From contig NC_085128.1 of the NCBI RefSeq assembly GCF_030269925.1, positions 1,366,501-1,430,500 on the forward strand: 64,000 bases of DNA, written 5' to 3'. Position 1 is the stretch's first letter; every line of letters starts with the position of its first letter. Source of the DNA: Bombyx mori. Lineage: Eukaryota; Arthropoda; Insecta; Lepidoptera; Bombycidae. The position numbers and the translations under genes were made by a program. The notes beneath the pieces were generated by a model. It was not told where the DNA came from and did not search any database. It was given only the letters and a program-made list of their open reading frames with translations. Positions 35,033 through 46,672 of this stretch are shown here, piece after piece.

Positions 35033-36186
35033 GCTTAACATACTGACAAATTTTGTATTTTTTTGGAGTAAAGCACTGAAATACAATTTAAAAATGTAAT
35101 CTACATTACTCCGTATTGCTTCTGGTTTGGAATTTGCTAGTACATAATGTGTTGGTATAGTTAAATGTCGCATTTAACACAAGAGCGATATCAATAGTTT
35201 AAAAAAAAAAAAAAAGAAAACCAGGATCTAGTCGAACAAAGAAGCGTGTTGTGTTAAAAAAATCCTGTTACCGATTTATTCCAAAGATTAAAAAAAAAAA
35301 CAGAAAATAGAAAATCCACGTATTGAATAACGCAGGCGTAATAAAAAACGAAATTCCTATAAATCTAGAACATTCGATTTTACGTAACCAGCGCCTTATT
35401 TCATTAAGCGTTTCCATTAGCGAGATACCAATTCTATTAAACTCTTTTTTTCGAGAACACAATGCAAGTTCCGTTCGACTTTTCAACTTTAGGCTCATTG
35501 ATTCAGAGCTCAAATTAGAATAACGTTAATATTGCATAGCTTGATGATTTTTGAAACACACGAAAGGGTTCTAAATTTGAATTTATGTTTTGTTAGATTT
35601 GATCGCGTATGCGCTGTTTCGAGTGAGATATCTTTTTTTTTTAATAATGATTAATGGGAAGGGTATTCTTTGTGTAGTGCCTCAATTTTTTAATGATGAG
35701 ATTTATAATTCGTAAAAAACACAATTTAGAAAAATACAATTAGAATAAGTTATTGAGTGCTATTTTAGGGCTTAATTTAGAAATTTATTGTCACGCTAGA
35801 TTTTTTTCCTACCCGTTTTATGAAAAATCTCACCATGAAGTTTCTGTTTCTAGTCGAAAACCTTAAACTAAGAATTAAATATGACAAAGTGTGATTTTGA
35901 TATCGGAGTCAGTTTGAGATGGGGCTGTTAGTTAGTACCTTTCAATGCATTTTCAGAGTTAAGTACATATATAACATCAAACAATGTAGACCTAACAAAG
36001 GAAATAACAAATGGGAACAAAAAGCAGGTGTCGTATAGACGTGTCACTGTTAATGCAAATGACAATATGAGTTGTACGAGAATTATCGAGGGTATGATCT
36101 TTGTTTTCCCAGTACTGATAAAAGATTCCTCGCCTTATGCAATAGAGGCTCTTAATTAACCAACAAAACTACGTTTACTATATAAG
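35033..36186. other. Spacer, nothing recognised
   Basis: 1.15 kb, AT-rich. Mutually overlapping short frames near 35270-35520 on both strands have no domain-like content. Confidence 0.5.
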
Positions 36187-36432
36187 TTTACTGGTGGTAG
36201 GACGTCTTGTGCACGGGTGGGTACCACCCCCGGTCTATCTCTGCCGTGATGCAGTAATGCGTTTCGGTTGGAAGGTTGGGGGACAGCCGTTGTATTGTAA
36301 AAACCTGAGATCTTAGAACTCATATCTGAAGGTAGGTGATGGCATTTACGCTGTAGATATCTATGGGCTCCGGTAACCACTTAATACCAGGTGGGCCGTG
36401 AGATCGTCCACCCAACTAGGTAATAAAAAAAA
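36187..36432 (+). repeat. Bm1-like SINE, headless
   Basis: tttactggtggtaggacgtc to cgtccacccaactaggtaat and an A-run; a small deletion removes part of the gtgagtccgc segment. Confidence 0.83.
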
Positions 36433-36860
36433 ATAGCTTCAAAGACGAAAGAAAAAAAACGTTGTGTAAATTAAGATTTATTGTATAAATAAATACGTGT
36501 TATGAATTTACTCTATGCTTCTTTGGAAAATTACTTGTTTATCAAGCTTTACATATTTGTAAATAAAAACAATAAAGGCATTTTAATTAGAACCACAATA
36601 TAGATTTGTATGGGCCTATTACGGTTTTGAATTTTTTTACTAACGGAATTTATTTTAATTTTATTAACATTCTGACGGCAAAGGGATTCGAGTGTTAAAT
36701 TCTCTAATGTCATGATGTTTTTTTCTAATATATTCTTTTACGAATCACCTCTGTATGCTAAACGCAATTCGTACTTCTTTTAAGCAATGACTTTAGTTTG
36801 TCTAAATTGTACCAATCAGTGCCAACAACATTTTGCTATTAAAGCTCTCTTTAAGCTCTT
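36433..36860. other. Spacer, nothing recognised
   Basis: No gene seen. Confidence 0.5.
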
Positions 36861-36926
36861 TTAGGCAGCAACTTGGCTGTGGCTACGGTATTTCTGACTT
36901 CTCTGAGTGAAGGTAACGACTCACTA
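36861..36926 (+). repeat. Jockey/CR1-like LINE tail fragment, decayed
   Basis: taggcagcaacttggct, tttctgacttctctgagtga, ggtaacgactcact. Confidence 0.5.
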
Positions 36927-36952
36927 CAATACTTATAATAATTTAAAATATT

Positions 36953-37140
36953 TTTTAATTTTTATTGCTTAGATGGGTGGACGAGCTCATAGCCCACCTG
37001 GTATTAAGTGGTTACTGGGGCCTATAGACATCTACAAGGTAAATGCGCCACCTTGAGATATAAGTTGTAAGGTCTCAAGTATAGTTACAAGTATAGTCAA
37101 GTATAGTTAGGCTAGGTTATAATAGGCAGGTTATAGGCAA
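36953..37140 (-). repeat. Bm1-like SINE, 3' part with a rearranged 5' edge
   Basis: Reverse copy whose SINE-5' edge dissolves into short repeats of caagtatagttac/aagtatagtta near 37075-37110. Confidence 0.75.
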
Positions 37141-37212
37141 TAAATATGCGAAACTTCACTTGAAGCATTATGTCTGTTTATCATATAGCTTAAAGCCTAA
37201 TGTGAGTATAGG

Positions 37213-37500
37213 TAAGTCCACTGGTAGTAGGACCTATCCACTGGTGGTAGGACCTGTTCCACTGGTGGTAGGACCTGTTGTGAGTCCGCGCGGGTAGGTA
37301 CCACCGCCCCGCCTATTTCTGCCGTGAAGCAGTAAGGCGTTTCGGTTTGAAGGGTGGGGCAGCCGTTGTAACTATACTGAGATGTTACAACTTGTATCTC
37401 AAGGTGGGTGGCGCATTTACGTTGTAGTTGTCTATGGGCTCCAGTAACCACTTAATACCAGGTGGGCTGTGAGCTCGTCCACGCATCTAACCAATAAAAA
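37213..37500 (+). repeat. Bm1-like SINE with a triplicated 21-bp leading edge
   Basis: The first 21 bases of the body (ccactggtggtaggacctgt plus one) are present three times in a row (about 37217, 37238, 37259) before the rest of the body. Confidence 0.88.
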
Positions 37501-37546
37501 TAAAAAAATAAATAAAAAAAAGGTAAATGTATGGAAACACATTGTT

Positions 37547-38049
37547 CCCCCCGGTGAAGGTCAAGGGGCGACCTGAGGAGGTGAGGCCGCGCGGCGCGCT
37601 ACCAGCACTCTAGCGCGCTGCCGTGGAGTGATTAGAGCGACCGGTCGACGGTGTATCGCGTCCCGACCCGGCAGGCTGGTTCAGGTCCAGCGGGGTATTC
37701 CGGGACACCAGCGGCACCGTCTGGGCGGCCCGACGGGCTGCCGTACCGAGACAGCCGACGTTTCAGAGCCTTCGATTCGCCTCGAAGGCTCCGTCGGCTG
37801 GGCGTCCTTGGGGTGAGCCGCGCCGTCTGGTTGTAGTGTTGACCGCGGTAGCCCCCCTACCTCATCCGGGTTCTGACGTCGGAGGGGATCGGACGTCGGG
37901 TGTAAGAGTGCAGGGGAGTCGTTTAGTTGGTGGGTCCTAAAATCCTTGGGCCCGCGGTCTGCTCACAACACCATGCAGATCGTTGAGTCTCACATACGCG
38001 CGCAAAAGGGGCGCGCGGGGACCTCGTAGGAGGTTCGGCCCTCAACCCG

Positions 38050-38079
<30 letters not shown>
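37547..38079 (+). mobile_element. R1-clade-like LINE 3' tail, recent insertion
   Basis: GC-rich block of about 500 bp ending in 30 consecutive A (38050-38079). The flanking 13-bp gaaacacattgtt is repeated exactly (37534-37546 and 38082-38094), so this is a 5'-truncated retrotransposition. The 3' end (gtaggaggttcggccctcaa) matches the older copy at 28890. I assign the R1 clade from recall and from the R1-type polymerase at 56273, not from a coding domain in this copy. Confidence 0.8.
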
Positions 38080-38083
<4 letters not shown>

Positions 38084-38094
38084 AACACATTGTT

Positions 38095-38654
38095 ATTGTT
38101 TGAACATCGCGTTCGACATGCTAAGTCAATAATTTCTCTATCCACTAGATAAAATATGCGGACATACGTTTTTTCCTGTTACGAACAAACTTAATGCCAA
38201 TTTATTTATTATACTATAATAAATAATAATATAATGGCTTCATTTGATTCCACAATATTAGAGAGTTTAATTAATTTAGTATTTAATAATTATATTATTA
38301 AGTAACCTTAATAAATCATGCAATTTAATCTCCTTCTAATGTGGACCGCTTCAGGGTAAAAGTTTCTTCCAAAGAATTCCATTTTTCCTTATCTTTAGCA
38401 GTGGTCATCCATTCTCTTCCTGCTTTGGATATCGTCCTGCCACCGTTATATTAATGTTATTTTAGTTAGTAGTAGTTAGTTATATTAATGAGAGCATCAA
38501 ATTAAAAGTCATTGACAGGAAAGCGAGAGCGTGAAAGGATGTTTTGTTAGCAAACACAATGGCGGTTCAGGGCTGACCGGAATATTTCTGGGTAGAGAAC
38601 AAGTGCTTGCTTGATTAACTGATTGAATATCGCGACTGTTTTTTTTCAATACCC
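38095..38654. other. Spacer, nothing recognised
   Basis: AT-rich, no gene seen. Confidence 0.5.
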
Positions 38655-39040
38655 TTATTTTATTTTTTATTGCTTAGGTATGCGGCGGAGCTTGGGCCCC
38701 ACTGATGTTACGTGGTTAACGGAGTCCATAGACATTTACAACATAAATGCCGCCACATACTTAGAGATATGAGTTCTAAGGTCCCAGTTTTTACAGTACA
38801 ACGGCTGCCGCACCCTTCAACCTGAAACGCATAAGTGTTTCACGGTAGAAATAGGCAGGGTGATAGTACATACCCGTGTGGACTCATAAGGCGTCCTACC
38901 ACCAGTAGTTACGCAAATTATAGCTTTGTGGTGAACGTTTTTCATTACAAATATTGGTACCCGCCAGCGGGATTCGAACAGCGTTGCATCACCAGATACG
39001 AATGCACCGGACGTCTTATCTTTTAGGCCACGACGACTAC
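38655..39040 (-). mobile_element. Bm1-like SINE, near full length
   Basis: Reverse copy with tail T-run near 38670 and head at 38960-39035 (B box complement gggattcgaac, A-box side cttttaggccacgacgac). Confidence 0.85.
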
Positions 39041-39138
39041 ATGATTGTAGTGTTAAGTATTTTTTTAAATTCCTTCGATCCGATATGTTCTTTTTTCAAA
39101 TTGTAAAAATAAATACAACACTAATATATTTTATATAC

Positions 39139-39174
39139 ATATCGACGGCAAAAAGCAAACCTGCTATAACCCAC
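39139..39174 (+). repeat. Left terminal inverted repeat
   Basis: Begins atatcgacggcaaaaagcaa and ends ataacccac. Confidence 0.92.
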
Positions 39175-39782
39175 AAAATGAAAAATGTTCACCAGAGGCA
39201 AAAGAAAATTTTTTATTTAAAAAAATAAAAAAATCTCCTAAACTATATAACTTAGAAGTATCATTTTAAGAACCAAAATGTATTTTTTTGTTTTCTATCA
39301 AGCCGAATACTAAGATTTTACCAGAAGTAAGTTTTATTATGTGTTTGTGTTGGTTACAACAATAGCAACTTTTTGTCTGTTACGTGAATTTGCTGTAAAT
39401 GAAGCATATAAATGTATGGGAGACTCAAAATCAAACATTTATGCGTAAAGAATATTTGATGTAATTAAATAAACCAATAAATTATCTGTGTCAATTCTGA
39501 AGTAAATGATATTCTTGTGTATAACTAGATGCATTTCATTTGTAGTTACTGCTAGAAATACTGAAAGGATGGTAAAACATAACGCTGTAACTATGGAAAT
39601 TTATTTATTTTGTGAGAACAAAATAAAATATTTAACTGGAAATTATCTGGAAAGAACAAAAACAAAAGTTTATGTATGTTTTGTGAACAATAAATGTTGA
39701 ATAAATAAATTATTTTAGGGTAAATTAAAAACATTATAAAATATCATAAAATCAAAATGTAATCAGTTTAACAATTTTTAAA

Positions 39783-41230
39783 TCAATTTGCACTATCTAT
39801 TTCTTGTATGTCTTCTTCATCTGTGTCCATTAAGTAATCCTTTGCTTTAATGCTTACTTTTAAATTTTTGTATTCTGCAGCAAACCTTGAAGGAATTATG
39901 TTTTTATTGACTAGACTCGTTAAATCCTTGTATTTTTTGGCAGATATTCCTAATGCTGTAGGGTATAACATATCCTTCAAACAATTTGTATTTTTTAATG
40001 GACTCAAAGGAATTGTTATGGTTTCTGCGTCAGGTAACATTGAATTTTTAATATACATCAAGTTGGGTTCTTGATTCTTGAAGGTAGCAATACTTAGTTT
40101 TGAAATTGATAGCTTTTGTTTTTTATTAAATGTAGAGTTAACAAGATCGTCAAAACCAGTGAAATCTTTTCCATTGAGTACTTCAACTTTGTATGGCTCT
40201 GGATCCAGACGTGCCAATTCCATTATAGTAGGCCATTGTGATGGTGCCCAAACGATACACTTTCTTATTTTAGTCTCAATGGTAGCGTGAACACTATCCA
40301 CCGGCATATAGGTATGGCCAGGAATCAAATAATTAATTTGAATTGTCTTTATGTTCTTGCATTGAGACAGTGCGTAACGTATCATGCTAAGGACAAATTT
40401 ATTTTTGTTCTGGCCATAACAAGAATCGCAATATAATAACAAAGTTCTTGTTAAACCACATGAGTCAATTTGTTAAATGTAATTATATAAGCAAGTACAA
40501 ATTTCGTTAGCTCCACGGTTTGCATCTATCTCTGTCCACACATTGCAGTATCCTCTTCTAGTAGAGCTTTCGTAAATCGTAAAATTATAAACCGATAATT
40601 TTCGACTGAAATAGAGCATCATTGAATCTCCATGTGGAGTATTTAAAACTTTTTGCATGTCAAAACTTGCACAAATTATACTTTTATCCTTTTTATGTAT
40701 ATTTTGATGACATTTAAATCTTTTATATGATTCATCCTTTTCATTAGCATGCTGTTGTATTTTTTCTGTTTCTTCTCCGGATTTCTCTTCATTATTTTTG
40801 GTATTCACACAAATGGCACATTTATCTTTTTTCGGCACGTGGAAACCGATATTGTAAGATTTTTTAAACCAGGTCCTAAATACTTGAAAAGACATTGCTT
40901 TTATTTCACTTTGCCTGCAGTTATCTTTGTATATACGATACAGGTTAGATACGTTCCTAAATTCTTCGGGAAAATACAATCGTTTTGAGTCTTTCCTGCA
41001 ATAGTGCGATGGCATTTTCGGCAAAGATTCTATAAAGTTGTTTGCATGTTCTGTAACTATTTCGTTAGTTCTATTAGATCCACCATTTGATACACGTCCA
41101 TCGGTTTTCGCATACCCACCATCTGTGTTTTCCAATGTGTACAGAATGAATCGCTGAGTTATGTCCAAAGTACTTAGAAGATATTTTTGACAAACTCTTC
41201 TCCTTCCTTCTCCTTCATTTATGAAGTAAT
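39783..41230 (-). pseudogene. Transposase-like protein (DUF7869-type), core with one stop
   Basis: Minus-strand frame. Start side: GRRRVCQKYLLSTLD, a Cys-Lys helix usual in this family. Then DSKRLYFPEEFRNVSNLYR; a Zn-type pair CAIC; SFDMQKVLNTP (candidate first catalytic Asp); an in-frame TAA at 40473-40475; LLYCDSCYGQNKNKF (second Asp with the family's GQN signature); PGHTYMPVDSVHATIE (third acidic residue); and WAPSQWPTIMELAR. The order D, D, E fits an RNase H-fold transposase. Family knowledge: arthropod proteins with CDSC-GQN and GHT-DS-H-IE blocks are annotated DUF7869, often in mobile elements. The stop and the 5' frame break mean this copy is inactive. Confidence 0.75.
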
Positions 41231-41936
41231 CGTAAGCGCAACTTCTTGTATACTAGCCTCATTTTCTGATCTAGGCTCGTTGTGTATTTGTCTAGAGTCT
41301 AAGTCTAGAGAAAATTTCCCTTCACCATTATTATCTTCATGATTCTGTTCATTCAACGCTAATGTTATGTTATTTAAATTACTAAAATTATGTTTAATTT
41401 CCTCATTTTCTTCAGAATCGTACGGAGGAATAATTTTAAAGGCTTCTTTTATATGCGTCTTGGATGGTGTAGGGAATAATTTTACTGGTGTAATAATTTT
41501 CATCACTTCTTTAGTTTCTGCTAAAAAACAGTCGGGTTTTCTGAATGTTGGAGTTAAATTTTCTACATCTAATCTACGTGATAACTGTCGGGGAGTCATT
41601 TCAATATTCTCATTGTCCTGTTTTTGTGTATCAGTATCATTGTTAGTGGGGACCACATCATTGTTCATAAATTGAAATTTTTCTTCAACATGAGACATTT
41701 CAGGAGTACAAATTTCTGACCTGAGTGTACTTGTGAATTCTTGTATGGTATTATTTTTATTAATCGTATTTGTTTGCGTGGATTGTCTTTTTAGTCTTAA
41801 TACTAGACACAAGAGTCAATTTACCATTTTCATTTTTATAGGTTTCATCTTTTAAAATGTTTATTTTTCCTCTTTTTTTGCCAACAGTAACATCCGGTTT
41901 TAGCGATTCTTTCCAATCAAGACGGCGTTTAGACAT
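41219..41936 (-). pseudogene. N-terminal part of the same transposase gene, frame broken
   Basis: The ATG at 41934-41936 directly follows a splice acceptor (gatttcag) and opens MSKRRLDWKESLKPDVTVG. Around 41810 the frame changes to one that runs to 41219 with acidic, Asn/Gln-rich disordered sequence (MTPRQLSRRLDVENLTPTF; KLFPTPSKTHIKEAF). The frame changes again before the core. At least one indel separates each part. A Cys-rich segment expected before the core seems shortened. Confidence 0.6.
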
Positions 41937-42037
41937 CTGAAATCAATTAATGTTTATAGTTATACGAACTTACTTTGCAGTAGGTAGGAAACTAACATAA
42001 CATTTTTAAATTATATAATAACAAGAACAATACTTAC
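41937..42037 (-). other. Intron in the transposon's 5' leader
   Basis: Donor aag|gtaagta at 42037 and acceptor tttcag| at 41937, 101 bases, immediately before the first ATG. Confidence 0.6.
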
Positions 42038-42653
42038 CTTTTAAAGTCACTCCAATTCCGCGAAGACACACAGTAAAAGCAAATACGTCATACCTTCCTG
42101 GGTGCCGCGAAGCGACTGAGCGACGCGGTAAGCCGCGACCAAGTGAGCGCGAGCACGCGTATTTAATGGCGGTAAACGCACATAATCAACACAGTAATAT
42201 TGTATTAAAAATGGCATAGATAACAGGAATCTAAAAACTTTAATGTGTTTATGTTGCCGTAATTAGCGATTGTCTACAATATCATAGTTGTTATTCTTGT
42301 AGTACACTACAAGGATCAATTGTTTATTATATACTAAATGTCGTAAACGTGGTACCTTGCTAAAAAATAATATGCAATTTTGCTGTAAGCCACACTAACC
42401 AGCGTACAACGGTGCTGTAACTACAATGATTACTTTATTAGGAAAAGAAAAGTTGGTGTAAATAACAAATGCTAGGAAAATGCTGTTTTTCATGTTATTT
42501 ACTTCAAGTAACCAGTTGTCTTTTTGAAAAAATAGGATTAATTCTATTGCTGTACAAAATTTTCTAATCGTCGTTGAGCCACGGGAATAGAACCATTCGA
42601 CTGAGTTTTTTTTTCTGATTCCAAATATGAAATAAAAAAAAATCGTGACTGAT

Positions 42654-42689
42654 GTGGGTTACAGCAGGTTTGCTTTTTGCCGTCGATAT
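42654..42689 (-). repeat. Right terminal inverted repeat
   Basis: Reads gtgggttacagcagg and ends gccgtcgatat; the one difference from the left end is a G/A in the ct(g/a)taac segment. Confidence 0.92.
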
Positions 42690-43984
42690 AACAAAATTTT
42701 CATCGGTTTTCACGAGTCATAGAAATAACTAAATCTGGCTTGCTTTTAAAAATATCATTAGAATTGACAATCGTCGATAGCCTTCGATTATTTATTTTTT
42801 GGCAGATGAATATCATTTTAAATGATGAGAACAGATGAATACGAACGTATACACAGCCCTAACCAAACCGAAATCGGAGCTCGACAATGGCCGCTGAAAT
42901 AGTTATCTATTTAAACCTGGATTAGCACTCGATGAACTTGATTAATGGCTCCGGCGACGGACCCAAGCGTACAGTTAGCAAAAGTAATTTAATATTTTTA
43001 TTTATTTATTATGTTACTTGTAACTATTTATTATTATAGCGACCATCATCTGAATATGTTATACGTATTATATAAAAGAAAATTATTGTTTTCTAAAGTG
43101 GAGTAGCATCATCTTAACAAATCTTCGTACTTCAAAGACCATTGTACTTCTAATCACAGATTTCGCCAAGACTACACTATAGACAAATAATATTAAAGAC
43201 AAACAATATTAATCTATTCTCAATTTAACCACAGACTTTAATAATAAACTAACGAGTATATATGTATATATGTGTGTGTGTGCTGTCAAATACATGGTGG
43301 TTGTGTAATGATTTCTTTTATTTATTTAATGTAATTTTAAGCATAATTTAAAAAAAATTACATTCTGCACTCTCTATATTCTCTATAAGTGTGGAAAATT
43401 TCGTACTCCTCCGTCCGCGCAATTTTCGTAAAAAGGGGTACAAAGTTTTTGCTTCACGCATTAATTTAAAATATATGAAGCAAACCCTGTTCCCTGAAAA
43501 ATATATTATATTTTTAATTTGTGTATCTGTTTTGTTGACCCTAACCTCCGTTTCAGTCCGTATTCGCCGCGATGCGCGGAAGGTTGTCGAGTGCTGAGAG
43601 CAGATAGTGCGCCACTCTCCGAGAGCTTGGATTAACGCAGAACTGAGTTATTTATGACCGTTTAATTTTACAAAAAAAAAACTTTTCATTCACTCTGCAG
43701 ACAAACAAACATTACGCTTCATTATGACCTAGAAAAACTTCATTTCTAAATCGACGTCACTGTTCTCTTAATATACGATACCAGCCAGCAGACTGCAATC
43801 GCCAACTGAGTGGTAAAAGTACGTAATATACTTTGAGTCGTCTATTCATTTAATAAAAATGATAAATGAAAATCCAACTAAAAATAGAAAATAAATTTTC
43901 TATAAAAGCGTATTTTGTTAATTTTTTTAAACTATTATTTATTTTTCATTTTTTAGTTGAATTTAATTTTTTTTTTTAATAATC
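42690..43984. other. Spacer, no secure gene
   Basis: A GT microsatellite near 43270. The 68-codon frame at 43391-43597 contains a membrane-like YIIFLICVSVLLTLTSV, but its DNA includes gtacaaagtttttgcttcac, a phrase common in lepidopteran repeats, so I do not call it a gene. Confidence 0.45.
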
Positions 43985-44090
43985 CGACGTTTTGAAGGGG
44001 GTCAAAATCATGTTCAAAGATTCCGTTACATACTAACATACTAATATACATACGTCTGAAGCTAATAAAAGCGTAGGTATTAAAAACACC
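43985..44090 (+). repeat. Dispersed repeat, also at 15115
   Basis: ttttgaagggggtcaaaatc, aaagattccgttacatacta, gaagctaataaaagcg. Confidence 0.6.
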
Positions 44091-44579
44091 GGTACACATC
44101 CGCATGCAGTAGAACACTCCGTAGAAATGACGTCACTTGACAAAAATCTATTTGTATATAGGGTGTTTAATATCGCCTTAGCCCGAATATCTTGTTTAAT
44201 TAAGACAGTTATCTGTGTGTGAGGATTATGTGGGGATTAAACTGAAGCACGAACGTCAGGTGTGGAAGGACATGTTGCTCCCACTGATGTCGTTTACATA
44301 ATCCGATCATAACGGACTGTTCTGTCTTAGAATTAATCTGTACGGGTCTTGATTTAATACGATATAGTGTTATAAATAAGAATAGAATTCTATCTGTGAT
44401 TGGGTGTATAGTGAGATGCTACACAAGTAGGTAACATCACCATACTATGATTTTTCTATCCTCCAGCTTAAAGTAGTGACCGCAGTTATACTATTGAAAC
44501 TTCAATCTCATATTCAGGAGGATTAGTGTTTCTCATGATTAGCGGGAGCCGATTTCTACTGTAATAAAGACGTTTATAT
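44091..44579. other. Spacer, nothing recognised
   Basis: No gene seen. Confidence 0.5.
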
Positions 44580-44940
44580 TTTCGAAGTTATACTTCTTTA
44601 GGCGCGTTATGAAAAATTGATGAGAGTGAAATTTTACGACGCGCGCGCACCGGTCCACAAAATTAACAGAATGAAGTTGCCCACTAGATCGCTCATTACA
44701 ATACGACCGACGTAACTTGGCGAGTCTGAATATAGCCGCAGGTGAAATTTCCGAACCGTAACGAGAATTACCGAATTTATACGATGTCAAGAAAAGGGAT
44801 GTAGAATATGCGTGTTTGAGGATGTTGTTTAATCGATTTTTTTTCAAATTGATTAAAAATTAAATAAAAAAAGAAATAAATTTAATAAAAATAAAGTATA
44901 ACTTCTTACGCGCGTACATAAGTACACGCACCCTTTTTTT
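44580..44940 (-). mobile_element. Non-autonomous element, family B (copy 1)
   Basis: Inverted gaagttatactt (44584-44595) and aagtataacttc (44894-44905), then the end hairpin cgcgcgtacataagtacacg. Interior shares ttatgaaaaattgatgagag and gccgcaggtgaa with copy 2 (53248-53626). Its A-rich edge runs straight into a LINE tail. Confidence 0.65.
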
Positions 44941-45302
44941 ATTGCCCTAGTAGGCAGAAGAGCGTACGGCCCACCTGATGGTGAGCAGTTACCGTCACCC
45001 ATGGACTTCAGCAATGCCAGGGGCAGAGCCAAGCCACTGCCTACCATTAAGTACTCTTCACAAGCCTCGTTTGAAGAAGGACATGTCATAGCGCTCGGGA
45101 AGCACCGTGGAGGGGAGCTCATTCCAAAACTGGATGGTACGTGGCGAAAAAAATCTCTGGAAACGCACCGTGGATGAAGGCAGATGAACTTTAATGCGGT
45201 GGCGGGCGGTGCGATGGTAAAAACGAGATGATGGTATAATCTCAAACAATTCCTCAGAGCACTCCCCATTGAACATACGGTGCAAAATACAGAGGAGTTC
45301 AT
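44931..45302 (-). pseudogene. Jockey/CR1-like LINE, reverse transcriptase C-terminus and tail
   Basis: Best C-terminus of this family in the window: MFNGECSEELFEIIPSSRFY, HRTARHRIKVHLPSSTVRFQ, the typical SPRTIQFWNELPSTV and PERYDMSFFKRGL, then a stop and the 3' tail ending in an A-run shared with family B copy 1. The polymerase palm is absent, so this is a 5'-truncated dead copy. Confidence 0.85.
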
Positions 45303-46500
45303 ATGCTAAATAAATTACAGGTACACTACGATTAATAGATTACATTTACTAAAATATGGTCCTTATATGTACACATAGGTGTGTTTTTCATTACGCAAGC
45401 TGTTTACAAAACGATGCGTACCCTTTCTCGAATCTTCTTGCGTTAGAGGCCATGGTCATCAAAATTTTATATTCGTTACAGCACATTGAAAATACGAACC
45501 GCATAATGACTGAACAGAATCTTTTGAGAATCAAAAGTATGTTTCAGCTGCGAAAGAACATTTAAATGAGCTTTTACATTAAAAAATTGGCATGGAAAGA
45601 ATTTGTTCGTTGTAATAATTCTACGACGCGACTTGATAATAATATATATTTTTTAAACGATCGACCTATTTAACAGTTTTATTTAAAAAAAAATTGTCTA
45701 TTGACAAGATCATCATAAAGACACGCCCTGAATTGAAAGTAACATTTAACATTAAATTGGAAATTCAAGAATCTTATGATCGAGAATCTGATGTTTATAT
45801 ATATTTTTTTTAACTTCATATTTCATGATAATAATGATGACATATTAATAATAGCCCATACTTACGAAATTATTTATGTATATAAGACATTCTGATCTTG
45901 GTGCAAATGCAAAGGATTCTCAACCGTCAAAGCAAGTAATTTATAAATTAAGGAATAATAATACCTATGTCATTAAAATTATTACAACTGAAGTTTTGGT
46001 GTCAGCACTTATTTTACAGAAATACAAAGAAAACCAACGCGCTAAACCTACTGTGTCATAAAATCGAATTAAAATTGTTATCGATATTGAATCGGTAAAT
46101 TCCGAGTTGGTCGCTCAATCGAGCGTGATCCTAATGTACATATTATACGGAAAGCAACGAACAACTGTTTCGATAGTTTTCAATTCATAATAATGGTTTT
46201 TAAAATCGATTATGACTTTCAATTTTTATTTAATACAAATAAATTATGTTCAATCGAAATGTAATGGGGTTTCAGTGATATCGATGATGTATAAAGTTAA
46301 AATACTATTTTTTATTAAACGCCATCGTGGCTTGTCATCTGTTAAAGATTAGATTATATTAGGTACTTGTGGTTAATGGAGACAGCGTCTGTTCGAGGAC
46401 GACTGGAACACGAGAAATATCTAGTATTCTTAGTCTTTGAATAAGAATTAGCTATAAGTCAGACTAGTCAGATAAATTAGCTATAAGCTTAACTTAAAGA
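45303..46500. other. Spacer, nothing recognised
   Basis: 1.2 kb, AT-rich, no gene seen. Confidence 0.5.
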
Positions 46501-46672
46501 TCGAGTAGAGTAATATGAGGAGGGGGTATCCCAAAAAGACTTGGATAGACTGTGTGCAAGAGGATATGCAAGAGAAAAGTGTGATTGTAGAGATGACGTA
46601 TGATAAGTCTGAATGGAAAAAGAGGACATGCTGCGCCGACCTCAATTAGCGGGATAAGGGTATGAAGAAGTA
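46501..46672 (+). pseudogene. LINE reverse transcriptase C-terminus, fragment
   Basis: Reads GYPKKTWIDCVQEDMQEKSV, then DKSEWKKRTCCADLN and a stop. This is the usual 'grP..tW...v..D' ending of many non-LTR polymerases. A second, reversed relic is at 49665. Confidence 0.6.

Larger units (their letters stand above)
39139..42689 (-). mobile_element. 3.55-kb DNA transposon with 36-bp terminal inverted repeats
   Basis: The termini are inverted copies matching at 35 of 36 bases. The element carries one gene on the minus strand with a GC-rich promoter-like area (42060-42190), a short GT-AG intron (41937-42037) and a broken transposase-like frame that reaches to 39783. Flanks are ATAT on both sides; ATAT is palindromic, so a TA or ATAT target duplication cannot be told from inverted-repeat sequence. 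No other copy of the ends occurs in the window. I do not recognise the superfamily by name. Confidence 0.85.

Noticed and set aside
37628..37836. Two overlapping frames in the GC-rich R1 tail
   Set aside because: They lie in a 3' untranslated region defined by target duplications and poly(A). No polymerase motif.
43391..43597. 68-codon frame with a membrane-like segment
   Set aside because: Its DNA overlaps a phrase common in lepidopteran repeats, and hydrophobic runs arise readily in AT-rich sequence.
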